64,000 nt of DNA, from the NCBI GenBank assembly GCA_037974665.1, contig CM075775.1, positions 29,889,732-29,953,731 on the forward strand, given 5' to 3'. Made by a program: the position numbers and the translations under genes. Of this stretch, positions 10,201 through 21,080 are shown piece by piece. Source of the DNA: Ehretia macrophylla. Lineage: Eukaryota; Streptophyta; Magnoliopsida; Boraginales; Ehretiaceae. The notes beneath the pieces were generated by a model, which made no database searches, was not told the DNA's origin, and worked only from the letters and a program-made list of their open reading frames with translations. Numbering within the stretch: the stretch's first letter is position 1; each line of letters opens with the position of its first letter.

Positions 10201-12608
10201 CATGGTCACAGCCCGCGGAATAGAAGCCAACCCGGAGAAGGTCCAGGCGATACTTGACCTGGCGCCGCCGACCTGCGTGAAGGACGTCCAGGTGTTAGCA
10301 GGCAAGGTCGCAGCGCTGAGCAGATTCATGTCCAGGTCGGCTGACAAGTGTGCTCCTCTGTTCAAAATATTAAGGAATCCTAAGAACTTTGAATGGACTA
10401 CGGAATGCCAGAATGCCTTCCAAGAGCTTAAAAGGTATCTAACTTCGCCCCCCCTGCTATCCCGACCTGAGGTGGGGGAGGTACTGGTACTATACCTAGC
10501 ATGCTCGGGGACAGCAGTCGCAGCAGCACTAGTCCGAGAAGAAGGAAAGGAACAGAAGCCGGTCTATTATGTCAGCAAAACCTTGCAAGGGGCTGAGGTG
10601 AGGTATTCCCCATTGGAAAAACTTGCCCTCACGCTCATCACGGCGGTAAGGAAGCTGAAGCCATACTTTGATGCTCACCCGATTAAGGTCATGACGGATG
10701 CCCCCACTCAAGTCCATCATGCACAAGCCAGAGGCATCGGGTAGACTACTGAAATGGGCAGTTGAGTTGAGTCAATTTGACATCACCTACCAGCCCAGAA
10801 CAGCCATCAAAGCCCAAGCCATCGAGGATTTTATGGTGGAGTGCACTGGCCGAGCCGAGCACGACCCGAAAGAAGTGTAGAAGGTCCATGTGGATGGGGC
10901 ATCAAGGAAGTCTGGTAGCGGAGCTGGGGTGGTCATCCTCGACCCGACCCGGCATGAGCACCAATATTTCCTCAAGTTCACATTTTCGGCGTCCAACAAT
11001 GAAGCGGAGTACGAAGCGGTGATTGTAGGGTTAAAGATTGCAGCTCAGCTCGGCGCGCAGACAGTTGACCTGAGCACCAACTCTCAACTGGTTTCTAGTC
11101 AAATATCGGGAGAATTCGAAGCCAAGGACAGTAACATGTTAGCCTACCTCAACAAAGTCAAAAATTTGACCTCAGGGCTCAAAAGGTTTACCATACAGCA
11201 AATTTTGAGGGAGGAGAATACCAAGGCTGATGCTCTGTCCAGGTTGGCCTTGGGCGAGAGCCGACCTGCCCTGGTCCATGTCGAAGAAGTATCTGAACCC
11301 AGTATTCGGTTAGAGGTGCAAGCCGTAGCCGAGCTCAATCTAAGCCCAGATTGGACCAAACCAATCGTGGACTACTTGGAGGGGGGTATGACCTCAGAGG
11401 ATGAAAAATCAGCTCGGAAACTCATGAAACAGGCATGAAGGTTTGTCATAATTGCTGGGCAACTCTATAAGAGAGCCTACACTTGGCCTCTCTTGAAATG
11501 TGTTAGACCCGATGAGGGAAACTATGTACTCCGGGAGATTCATGAAGGGGTATGTGGAAACCACTTGGGAGGCAAAGCTCTGGCTCGGAAGGCATTGAGG
11601 CAAGGCTATTTCTGGCCAACCTTAGAGCAAGATGCCAAAGAGTATGTAAAAAAGTGCGACACCTGCCAGAGGTTCGCCAACGTACTGAGGAAGCCTGTTG
11701 TAGACCTCACAGTGATGATAAGTCTATAACCATTCTATCAATGGGGTCTAGACATCATCGGCCCATTGTCAACCGGTGTCGGCCAAAAGAAGCACGCCTT
11801 CGTAGCTGTAGACTACTTCACCAAATGGCCCGAGGCTGAAGGTGTTGCTAGAATAACGGAAAAGGCAGCTTGGGATTTTGTATGGAAAAACATCATTAGC
11901 CGATTTGGGGTGCCAAAGGTCATCATTACTGACCACGGCAAGCAATTCGACAGTGCATACTTTCGAGGCAAATGTGCTGAGATTGGGATCGACCTTAGAT
12001 TCTCGTCTATTGCTCACCCTCAAATTAATGGCCAAGTTGAAAGGACTAACCAAATCATTTTGCAGGGCCTGAAAACCAGGCTGGAGGAAGCAGAGGGCCA
12101 GTGGGCATCGATTCTTCCCGAGGTGTTGTGGGCTCAGCGAACCACCACCAGCTCGGCAACGGGAGAATCGTCCTTCGAGCTGACCTTCGGTACTCAAGCA
12201 GTACTGCCAGTGGAGATCGGGTCCCCGACCAATAGAACCCTCCATCATGATCCAGAAATAAATGGAGCACGAATCCGTGAATAGCTCGACCTTGCCGAAA
12301 AGCTCCGAGCTAAAACTCAGATCAGAATGCTGGCCAGCAAAGCTGCCATGAAAAGAGCCTTTGCCAAACAGGTCAAGCCTAAACCTATTAAGGTTGGAGA
12401 CCACGTGCTCAGAAAGGCCATCTTTTTGTCACGCTCGGGTAATAAGCTATCCCCGACCTGGGAAGGACCGTACGAAGTCGTGAAAGAAGTCCGACTTGGG
12501 ACCTTCTACCTCCGCGACAAAAACGGGAAACTGTTGAAGAACGCATGGCACTCAGAACACCTGAAGCGGTATTTTATCTGCATGGCCCCGAGCCGAAAAA
12601 TTTTGTAA
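7292..12608 (+). pseudogene. Gag-pol polyprotein of element 1 (nine stops, one frameshift)
   Basis: A single gag-pro-pol frame of about 1770 codons starting with MVQTRSHS at 7292, 47 bp after the primer site. Gag occupies about 7292-8715. Protease follows, with DTGSS at about 8953. Reverse transcriptase spans about 9560-10250, with YVDD at 10052. The RT-linked RNase H runs to about 10730 and a second, archaeal-type RNase H from about 10880 to 11250 (VDGAS). Integrase runs from about 11493 to 12608, with HHCC residues ending CDTCQRF, and catalytic D, D and E in VDYFTKWPE, TDHGKQFD and GQVERTNQ. There is no chromodomain. In-frame stops lie at 8390, 8468, 8594, 9233, 9941, 10878, 11436, 11727 and 12282, and a 1-bp insertion near 10700 shifts the frame. 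Several stops are TAG at former CAG codons, as judged from element 2. The polyprotein cannot be made. Confidence 0.93.
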
Positions 12609-12690
12609 CGGTCCCGAGCCGAAACCTCTTGTAACGGCCCCGGGCCGAAGTTTTTTGTTAAGGCCCCAGGCCAAAAAATTGCTTGTAATT
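12584..12690 (+). repeat. 26-bp tandem repeat at the end of integrase
   Basis: Four units starting at 12584, 12610, 12636 and 12662, each with a GGCCCCGAGCC-like core followed by an AT-rich part and TTGTAA. They begin in the last codons of pol and extend into the untranslated region, and probably move the stop codon between family members. Confidence 0.7.
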
Positions 12691-13343
12691 GCCCCCCGAG
12701 CCTAAGTACTTCGTGTACAAATTTAATACAATGCATTTTTGTAAATTAGTGCAATGCCCGACCTGGGGACAAACCAAAACGAGCGCAATACCCGACCCGG
12801 GCCCGAGTGCTACAGCTACACAGCTACTTCCAACTCGGATTAACGCGGTGGCCACGCTTAATCACGAGCTAACGATCAAGTAACTCAGCTCGGACTATGT
12901 TCCAGCTCGGGTATAATCAATAACAAATTGATATTCTACCAGTTCGGATTAAGGTCCAACTCGGTGTCATCCGGCTTCAGGTCGGTATATTAGTTTGGGT
13001 CTAAACTCAAACTCAACATTCGTCAACATTAGTTTGACCAATTTTAAATCAGACTGAGGAATCCAGGTTGGCGACGATTATGAAGTTGCCCGTTTAACCA
13101 GCTCGGATTAGGATGATAATTCATTAATCGCATCCAGCTCGGTTCTTTTTACTTAAGTTCGAGTGGTCCACTATATTGTCCGACCCCGCTTACTTGGAAA
13201 AAGTTTTGCGAAAAAAGAAAAAGTGCACAAGTACTAACTCTGATAAAACGCAAAAAAATTCATTTCATTCAATTGAAACATAATTACAAAAAGCCCAACT
13301 TGGGCGAAATTACAAGAGCCCAACTCGGGCAAATTTACAAAAT
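12691..13343. other. Convergent spacer between pol and the antisense gene of element 1
   Basis: No gene. The region lies between the 3' end of gag-pol (+) and the 3' end of the antisense gene (-), so polyadenylation signals of both may lie here. Recurrent CAGCTCGG words are typical of this element. Confidence 0.6.
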
Positions 13344-15395
13344 CTACTTCGGCGCAGCGGCAGAGGTGGTGGCTTCAGCTTCATCTCCGACCTGGTCCAT
13401 CCCCTTTTGAACGAACTCAGACACCTCCTTAGCCCGGGATATCAGGTCGGATGGAAGTTCGGGAATCTCCCAGAACTCCGGCGGCAGAACCTCTAAGATC
13501 TCGATGTAGTCGTTCGTGGTGGCTGGAAAGAAGGTCTTCGCTCTCTCCCGAGCTGCGACCTGGCCCTGGAAATAGAATTCCATCTCGGCGTATTTTGCCA
13601 TGGCTCTGCCTTCCGTGGCCAGCCAATCCACCGCCGCATCGCTGGACTTGAAGGCCTCCACTGCCTTCTCTCCCTTGAGGCCGACCCGGTCCACCAGCTC
13701 CTGGAACTTTGCCTCTGCCTCACACTTCTCTCGCTTGTAGTGCTCGACGTCCTTGGCCGCGGCTTCGCGTCGGGCCTTTTCCATGTCAAGCTCTTTCTTT
13801 AGGCGGTCGATCTCCGTCGTGTCCGCCTTCTGCCTCTGAGCAGCCTCTTCCTTCTCGGTCTCCAGCTTGGCTCGGGCATCTACGTATCGTTGCTCGAGCT
13901 CAACACAGTGAGTTTGGGCCTTGACCAGGAAGCTGGGAACCGAGAGAATGTGGGACTCGGCCTACTTAGTAGAAAACAAAGCGATCAGCCGAGCTAAACA
14001 AAAACCAATATTACCAGAAGTTGGATAAAGACTCACCGTGACGATGGCCGTACTCAAGTCGAGCGAGAGCTGCTCTGCTGGAACCGTCGCCAGCTTGGGG
14101 TCACGGTCCACCTTGGACGCCTCCATGAAGTCTTTGCTTGGAGGGCTCACCTCCGTGGCCTTACCCTTCCCGGAGTGTTCGGCCCGAGGCCGCTTTCTGC
14201 TCTCCGGTCGGGATGAAGAACGCTCCGGAATCGCCACTCCCGAGCCCGACTTCTTGGGCAAAGGGGACCCCGAAGCCCCTTTAGAGGAGACCTTGGAACC
14301 GACCTCCCGTGCTTGGCCGCTGGGCCGCTGCCTCTGTCCTTGAGCGGCACCTCCCAAGCTGTCCCAGTTAGCGCTGTCGATCTCTATCCGCGTCCCGGGC
14401 GCGGGCTTGAGCACTGCGACTTCCCCGAGTTCCTCCTTCGAGAGCTTGGGGTCATCATTGTCGGTCTTCCTCAAACTTAGGTTTCAGTCTAGCCTACACC
14501 GAGAGTTCACGGCCGGCTCCACCCAATAATAGTCGTTATGCCAGGCCTTGTTGGAAGAATGCCATTTGGTGAATATAGAGTTGCCGACCCGAGCTGCGAA
14601 GTGGAACTACCCTGGCTGCTTCGGGTTGGGTTTGCACAGGAAGAAATGCCTGAACCAGCGCAAGGTTGGCTCCACTTTCTTCTCCAGACAGAACACGTAG
14701 AAGGCCACCATCATAGCCCAACCATTCGGCGACATTTGACCTGGGCTGAGCTCGAAATAGTTCAGGATTCCAACAATAAAACTGGGGAAAGGGAGCTGGA
14801 TGACGTCGAACGCAAGATCGTATATGGTGAAGTGGTCGGTCGGTGGATAGCACGCCGATTCTCGCCGACCTGGAACCTTCAGCTTGTGATGACGATCCAC
14901 CGACCAGTTCCTTAGCCTGGCGTTGGCCATTTGCACTGTGGAATGGCACTCATGCTTGCAACAGGCGAACAGCTGCTTGATCCTCTTTCCCCGAATTGAA
15001 GAAGCGCTGTCTGTAGCCGAGCTCCGAGGTCGAACAGCGCTAACTGGGACAGCTTCGATCAGCTCGGTGGCAGAAACCCCAGCTAGGAACTCTTAAGGTA
15101 TCTCGACGCCCTCTAGTTGATTTAGCGGCTCCTCATCCTCCCTGTCTTCCAAGTCTCCCAGGTTGACCAAAGGATCCGCCTCGGCCTCTTCTTGTGCCAG
15201 TCTGACCCCAATAACTTGGCAGTCATCATCGCTCTCCACGGGTCTAGATTTTCGAGCCGACCCTGAAGATGCACTAGTGCTCTCTCCATCTTGATCTCTA
15301 TTTGAGGTAGATTCCGAGCTCGACGGACTCTCATCCCTACCGTAGAACCTCACCTCCATCGCGTGGGAATCTTCTGACTCTGACCTCCCCATCAT
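13344..15395 (-). pseudogene. Antisense gene of element 1: gypsy-type transposon domain, intron, coiled coil
   Basis: It runs opposite to gag-pol. Exon 1 is 15395-14037 (453 codons), the intron 14036-13962 (75 bp, GTGAGT donor, TAG acceptor), and exon 2 13961-13344 (205 codons plus stop). Splicing joins the two exons in the same frame. Domains: an acidic/Ser-rich N-terminus (SESED, ESPSSSES); a helical region at about 14936-14600 with FELSPGQMSPNGW and FYVFCLE, typical of the putative gypsy-type transposon domain (Transposase_28, PF04195); a basic Ser/Pro linker with RKRPRAEHSGKGKA; and a charged, probably coiled-coil C-terminus. Only three nonsense codons interrupt it (15093, 14607, and near 14480), with no frameshift. 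Function is unknown; similar extra ORFs occur in other Tat-type elements. Element 2 carries a diverged copy at 17461-19804. Confidence 0.8.
13962..14036 (-). other. Predicted spliceosomal intron in the antisense gene of element 1
   Basis: The donor GTGAGT and acceptor AG|GCC are conserved in position with element 2 (19107-19179, GTGAGT to GTGCAG|GCC). The unspliced frame stops inside the intron; removing it makes one continuous frame. Confidence 0.75.
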
Positions 15396-15612
15396 GTCTA
15401 CAGACTAAATATAAATGTACAGGAATGACTAAAGGGAGTCGGGACGTACCTACTGCTCTTGATTGCGGAATGCTACCGACCTAGCTGGCTCCGAGCTGAA
15501 AATCCCGAGGAGGTTCAGTCCGAGCTAACTGCGTCCGACCACTCTGTTGTCTGACCTAAAACTCTTGAAGGTTGAAAGCGAAGTGTGGAGCGAATCTTGG
15601 ATGTCAAGGCCC

Positions 15613-15620
15613 TATTTATA
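15613..15620 (-). promoter_or_regulatory. TATA box of the antisense gene in element 1
   Basis: On the - strand the site reads CCTATAAATAGGGCC, about 220 bp before the antisense ATG at 15395. It is identical in element 2 (17207-17214) despite wider divergence, so the antisense gene appears to have its own internal promoter separate from the LTR promoter. Confidence 0.7.
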
Positions 15621-15800
15621 GGCGTTTCTGAAAATCACTTCGGGGAGTCCAAATGTCGCGTCTTATCAGAACCGCCAGGTGACGTGTCAGCCATCTGAAG
15701 GGCATGCACCGCTGACGTGGCCATCCCTATTCTGTCGGGGTCGGGCATATCCAGCTCGGGAAAAAACCCAATTCTAGATCTCTCCCCCTTGATTTCGACT

Positions 15801-15812
15801 TGGGGAGGGAAT
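15801..15812 (+). other. Polypurine tract of element 1
   Basis: TGGGGAGGGAAT directly before the 3' LTR, as expected for plus-strand priming. Confidence 0.8.
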
Positions 15813-16277
15813 TGACGAGGGGTAACCGAGCTGAGGTGATTTACTTGTGCCGAGCTAAGACGGGCTAATCTGAGCCGAGCCCAGCGCATTCAGCTAAATG
15901 CCCAACCTGGATGCTGACCCGACCCTAAAAAACTCCGACTTCAATGCCAGTTACTCCGATGGGACATAAAGTATTGATGGGACATAAAACTGCACTACAT
16001 TAAATGCTGTCAGACCCAAATTTAGTATAAATAGAGCTCCACCCTCTTCACTTGGGAGGTAACTCGTCATTAAATGCTCTCAGCTACCTTGCCAGCTCGG
16101 ACATACTAATCATTCGTGCGCCCGAGGGGACAATCCGGGTCATCACCCCGCCTTTTCTTTCTTTTCTCTATGCAGGTGACGTAGCCGACCTGAAAAGTTC
16201 AACTCGGAGGCCAACCTAAAACGTTCAGCTCGGCAAGCGTAGCCGAACAGTTCAACTGCGAGAATCCGACCTCGACA
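15813..16277 (+). repeat. 3' LTR of element 1
   Basis: 465 bp, TG to CA, with a TATAAATA box at 16026-16033. It is followed by the GAATG target duplicate at 16278-16282. Confidence 0.93.
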
Positions 16278-16282
16278 GAATG

Positions 16283-16565
16283 CCTTTAAGCCATACGAAT
16301 GCCAGCTCGATGCTCAAAAAGTCCTGGAAATTCTATGAATCAATTCTATCAAAGAAATTCTTTAGATCCGTGTCATTGATTATGGGAACCATGTTTGAAC
16401 AGGTAATTCCACTATGGCAAGTGTGTTATAAGTCAAGAACAAAACAATGGCATCGATTGAGTGAATGAAATCCCACAATACAATCTTCATTGATACAAAG
16501 CAATTAGCATTCACACATCCCAAAAAAATTGATAACAAAGGGCGCTGATTCAGCTTTTATGCGAT
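16283..16565. other. Host sequence between the two Tat elements
   Basis: 283 bp that continues the pre-insertion sequence from 6754. A 62-codon frame (MPLSHTNASS at 16280, stop at 16468) contains an exon-like stretch ending GAACAG|GTAATT near 16399. I recognise no protein. It does not carry the missing exon 2 of the PCFS4-like gene in any frame I checked. Confidence 0.5.
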
Positions 16566-17023
16566 TGTCGAGGTCAGAATCTCGACGTTGAGGTTGAAAG
16601 CTACTCTTGTCGAGCTGGATTTTTGGGTCGGCTCCTCGACCTAGATTTTTGGGTCGGCTACCTGACCTGCACAAGGAAAAGGAAGGAAAAGGTGGAGTGA
16701 CGACTCAGATTTTCCCCTCGGGCGTACAAATAATTAGTATGTCCAAACTGGCGAAGTAGCTGAGAGCATTTAATGAGCAGTTACTTTTGAAATGAAGGGG
16801 TGGAGCTCTATTTATACTCAATTCGGACCTGACAGCATTTAATGCGGTGCAGCTTTATGTCCCATCAGAACAGCTGTTTGCCGAGGTCGGGGTTTTCTTG
16901 GATAGGGGTGAGGTCGGGTCAGTATCCAGGTTGGGCATTAGCTGAAAATGCTGGGCTTGGCTCGGATTAACCCGCCTCAACTCGGAGTGGACATCATATC
17001 TCAGCTCGAGGTCCCCCTCGTCA
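16566..17023 (-). repeat. 3' LTR of element 2
   Basis: 458 bp; on the - strand it begins TGACGAGGGG and ends CTCGACA. The TATAAATA box (- strand) is at 16809-16816. Next to it, 17024-17042 reads as a G-rich polypurine tract on the - strand. Confidence 0.88.
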
Positions 17024-17206
17024 ATCCCCCCACCCCCCAAGTTGAGATCTAGATTTGGGAGTTGTTCCCGAGCTGGAGGTACCCGACCCCGGTAGAGTAA
17101 GGATGGCCACATCAGCGGTGCATACCCTTCAGATGGCTGACACGTCACCTGATAGTTATGACAAGATGCGACGTTTGGGATTCCCGAGGCGGTTACAGGA
17201 GTTGCC

Positions 17207-17214
17207 TATAAATA
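17207..17214 (+). promoter_or_regulatory. TATA box of the antisense gene in element 2
   Basis: CCTATAAATAGGGCC, matching the antisense promoter site of element 1. The gene body starts about 250 bp downstream. Confidence 0.7.
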
Positions 17215-17460
17215 GGGCCTTGATACCCGAGATTCATTTCACACTTTGCTTACGAAATTTGGAGCTTTCAGGTCGGCAACTAGAGTGATCGGACACTTTT
17301 AGCTCGACAAATACTTTCTCGGGGTATTCGGCTCGGAATCCATTAGCTCAGAGCCAATTAGGTCGAAGGTAATTAGATCGGGTCATCTTCAACAACTAGA
17401 GCGGTAGGTACGTTCCGACTCCCTTTAGTTATTCTTGCACATATTTTAATTTGTAAACAA

Positions 17461-19804
17461 GATAGAGAGGTCGGAGTTGGAAGATTCCCAAACGATAGAG
17501 GTTAGGTCTTATGGAGGGGATGAGAATCCGTCGAGCTCGGAATCGACCTCAGATGGGGACCGTGGTGATGACAGCGAAGGTATATCTCAAGGGTCAGCTC
17601 GGCAATTTGGGCTCAGGGAGAGTGATGACGATTGCCAAGTGATCGAGGTCAGGAAAGTGCAAGAAGAAGGCGAGGCGGACCCTTTGGCCAACCTGGGAGA
17701 CTTGGGAGATAGGGAGGATGAAGAGCCGTTGAACCAGTTGGAATGAGTTAAGATACAAAAGGAATACTTAGTTGGAACTTCCGCGTCAGAGCCGATTGAA
17801 GCGATCCCGGTTAGGGCGGTCCCACCTCGGAGCTCTACTACAGCCAGTGGTTCGTCAGCTCGGGGGAAGATGATAGAGTAGCTGTTCGCCTGTTGTAAAC
17901 GCGAGTGCCATTCTTCCATCCAGATGGCTAACGCCAGGCTAAGGGATTGGTCGGTGGACCAACACCACAAGTTGATGGTTCCAGGTCGGAATGAGCCCGC
18001 CTGTTATCCTCCACCCAATCACTTCACTATCTATGACCTTGCATTCGATGTCATCCGACTTCCACTTCCCGACTTCATCGCCGACATTTTGAACTACTTT
18101 GAGCTTAGCCTGGGTCAGATGTCACCAAATGGTTGGGCTGTAATGGTGGCATTTTATGTATTCTGCCTTGAGAGGAAAATAGGGCCAACCCTGCGTCAGT
18201 TCAGGCAGTTCTTTGTGTGCAAACCCAACCCGAAGCAGGCAGGGTGGTTTAATTTCACAGCTCGGGCCGGCAATGCCATATTCACCAAGTGGCACTCCTC
18301 CAACAAGGGCTGGCACAACGACTACTATTGGGTCGAGCCGGCTGTGAACTCCGGGTGCAGGGTGGATTGGAATCCCTCCCTAAAGAAGAATGTGAACGAC
18401 AACCCCAAACTCTCAGAAGTGGAACTCGCCGAGGTCGGGGTATTGAGACCCGAGCCGGGTATGCAGATTGACATTGACAGCGTCCTCAGGTGGGACAGAA
18501 TTTGAAAATCAAAGTTATTCGAGAGAGGACCTGACCTGAGGAAGGAGTACCCCATCTACTTCCCGAGCCCGAAGAGAATGCGGATTCCGGCTCAGAAAAG
18601 GGTCAGTTTGCAGGATCAATGCCGGACCTCCCCGTCTTCTTGTCAATCGTTGTTCTCTTCAGTTTGCATTTGGTTATTTCTCACCTCTTTCCTCTACTCT
18701 TTTGCAGATATGGCGGATACAAGAAAGCTCGCGTATGCCAAGATGAAGAGAAGGACCAAGGCCAGCGGCGAAGTCTCGGCTCGGTCTGGTTTGGGCTCCA
18801 GCGTCCCTCCAGAGCAGAGGCAGCGGCCAAGTTCGGGAGGTCAGCACCGAGGTCTGTTCTAAGGGAACTTCGGAGTTGCCCCTGCCCAAGAGGCAGAGCT
18901 CGGGTATGGCGATCCTGGAGATGTCGGCATCCCGTCCTGACAACAAGAAACGGCCTCGGACCGAGTACTCCGGAAAAGTCAAGGCCACGGAGGCGAGCCC
19001 TCCTGACAAAGGTTTCTTGGAGGCAGCCAAGGTCATCCATGATCCTAAGCTGGCAAAAGTCCCGGCCGAGCGGTTTTTCCTCGACTTGAGGACAACCGTG
19101 GCGACTGTGAGTCAAGCTAAGTTATTTGTGCATAACTATGGCTTTCAGCTCGGCTAATTGCTTTTAACCTTTCGTGCAGGCCGACCATCTCCAGCCTCCT
19201 TACCAAGGTCCAAGCCCACTGTGTTGAGCTCAAGAAGCAATAGGCTGTTGCCCGAGCTGAGCTTGATACTCAAAGAGTGAAGGCCACCAAGAGGTACAAG
19301 GAGGACGCAGAGGATTTCGGTTGACTGAAGGCGAAGCTCGCAGCCAAGGAGAAGGAGCTCGAAATAGATAAAGCTCGATGTGAGGCTGCAGCCAAAGACG
19401 TCGAGTGCTAAAAGCAGGAGAGGTGCGAAGCCGAGGCGAAGCTGCAGGAGCTTGTAGATCAGGTCGGCCTCCAGGGAGAGAAGGTGGTGGAAGAATTTAA
19501 GTCCAGCCAAGCGGCCGTGGATTAGTTGGCCACGGAAGGTGGGGCGATGGCCAGGTACGCCGAGTTGGAGTATTACTTCTGGGGCCAGGTCGTAGCTCGG
19601 GAGAGAGCGAAGACCTTCTTCCCTGCCACCAAGAATGATTACATCGAAACCTTGGAGGCTCCACCGCCGGATTTCTAGGAGATTCCTGAGCTTCCGGTCG
19701 ACCTGACGTCCCAAGCTAATGAGGTGATTGAATTTGTCTAGAAGGGCATGGATCAAGTCGGGGATGAAGCCGATGCTACCACTTCTACCGCCGCTCCTAA
19801 GTAA
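17461..19804 (+). pseudogene. Antisense gene of element 2 (gypsy-type transposon domain)
   Basis: Homologue of the element 1 antisense gene. The start codon position reads ATA (near 17463) where element 1 has ATG. The acidic N-terminus covers 17477-17746, and the Transposase_28-like domain about 17924-18505 with FELSLGQMSPNGW and FYVFCLE. A segment absent from element 1 (about 18490-18780) includes a likely intron: a pyrimidine-rich stretch ending TTTTGCAG at about 18709, followed by a frame opening with MADTRKLA. The linker with KKRPRTEYSGK follows, then the 73-bp intron 19107-19179 and the coiled-coil tail to 19804. Nonsense codons and frameshifts are scattered (for example near 17744, 17880, 18503 and 18850) and none coincides with those of element 1. 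It is more eroded than the element 1 copy. Confidence 0.78.
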
Positions 19805-20129
19805 ATTTTGTACTCGCCTGGGTCGGGCTTTAGTAGATTCACCCAGGTCAGGCTTTTTACAATTGTATTTTTTCACTTTTAATGAAATGGATGCTTTTTG
19901 TTTTATTTGCGTTTCATTTGAGTTCGTACATGTGTACCTTTCCCTTCGTAAATTTTTTTAAGTGGGGTCGGACCAATATAATGGATATTTCAAATTTAAT
20001 TTAAATGTAAAGAACCGAGCTGGACGCGATTAATGAATTTTCATCCTAATCCGAGCTGGTTAATTGGACAACTATTATCGTTGCCGACCTGGACTCGTTA
20101 GTCCGATTTAAAATTGGTCAAACTAATGT

Positions 20130-21080
20130 TGACAGGTGTTCTGAGTACCATGCATTCTTCAATAGTTTTCCGTACTTGTCGCGGAGGTAGAATGTTCCAG
20201 GTCGGACTTCTTTCACGACTTCGTACGGTCCCTCCCAGGTCGGAGAAAGCTTGTTACCCAAGCGTGGCAAAAAGATGGCCTTTCTGAGTATGAGGTCACC
20301 AACCTTAATAGGTTTAGGCTTGACCTACTTGGCAAAGACTCTTTGCATGGCAGCTTTGCTAGCTAGCGTTCTGATTTGAGCTTTAGCTCGGAGCTCTACG
20401 GCGAGGTCAAGCTTTTCATGGATTAGTGCTCCGTTTATTTCTGGATCATGGTGAAGGGTTCTACTGGTCGGAGACCCAATCTCCACTGGCAGCACCACTT
20501 AAGTACTGAAGGTTAGCTCGAAGGGCGATTCTCCCGTTGCCGAACTAGTGGTGGTCCGCTGAGCCCACAATACCTCGGGAAGAATCGATGCCCACTGGCC
20601 CTTTAAAATGATTTGATTAGTCCTTTCAACTTGGCCATTAGTTTGAGGGTGAGCAATAGATGAGAATCTGAGGTTGATCCCAATCTCAGCACATTTGCCT
20701 CAAAAGTAAGCACTGTCGAATTGCAATAATGATAACCTTTGACACCCTAAATCGGCAAATGATGTTTTTCCATATGAAATCCCAAGCTGCCTTTTCTGTT
20801 ATTCTAGCAACACCTTCAGCTTCAGGCCATTTGGTGAAGTAGTCTACAGCTACGAAGCAGTGCTTCTTTTGGCCAACACTGGTTGACAATGGGCTGATGA
20901 TATCTAGACCCCACTGATAGAATGGCCATAGGCTTATCATTACCGTGAGGTTTACCGTTGGCTTCCTCTGTATATTGGCGAACCTTTGGCAGGTGTCACA
21001 CTTTTTTACATACTCTTTGGCATCTTATTCTAAGGTTGGCCAAAAATAGCCTTGCTTCAATGCCTTTCGAGCCACAGCCT
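20130..21080 (-). pseudogene. Integrase part of element 2 gag-pol, downstream of the nested insertion
   Basis: Reading leftward it carries the integrase zinc-finger end (CDTCQRF near 21000), the core with VDYFTKWPEAEG near 20850, and C-terminal sequence to about 20135. The frame has stops and small indels. Its N-terminal portion lies beyond 24571, on the other side of the solo LTR. It can be aligned to 11560-12560 of element 1. Confidence 0.85.

Larger units (their letters stand above)
6755..16282 (+). mobile_element. Element 1: complete Ty3/gypsy Tat-lineage LTR retrotransposon
   Basis: Two 465-bp LTRs (6760-7224 and 15813-16277) flank an internal region with a primer-binding site, one gag-protease-RT-RNase H-integrase frame on the + strand, an antisense gene and a polypurine tract. 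The 5-bp target duplication GAATG is perfect (6755-6759 and 16278-16282). A second RNase H-like domain after the RT-associated one, plus the antisense ORF with a gypsy-type transposon domain, places it in the Tat lineage. LTRs begin TG; the 3' LTR ends CA and the 5' LTR ends AA by mutation. By eye about 35 of 465 LTR positions differ (about 7.5 percent), mostly C/T and G/A transitions. That is an old insertion: of the order of 3 million years if a rate of 1.3e-8 per site per year applies. Confidence 0.95.

Noticed and set aside
7292-12608. Endogenous caulimovirus
   Set aside because: The polyprotein has integrase, LTRs, a primer site and a target duplication; no movement protein. It is a Ty3/gypsy element.
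13344-15395. Antisense gene as an envelope-like protein
   Set aside because: No signal peptide, membrane anchor or glycoprotein features; domain order and PF04195-like motifs fit an internal transposon protein.
16561-16565. GCGAT/ACAAT as a firm target duplication of element 2
   Set aside because: Two of five bases differ; kept only as a possibility because both changes are G-to-A.
18674-19115. - strand frames of 120-144 codons over the element 2 antisense gene
   Set aside because: Shadows of the GC-rich linker; the + strand frame matches element 1 while these do not.
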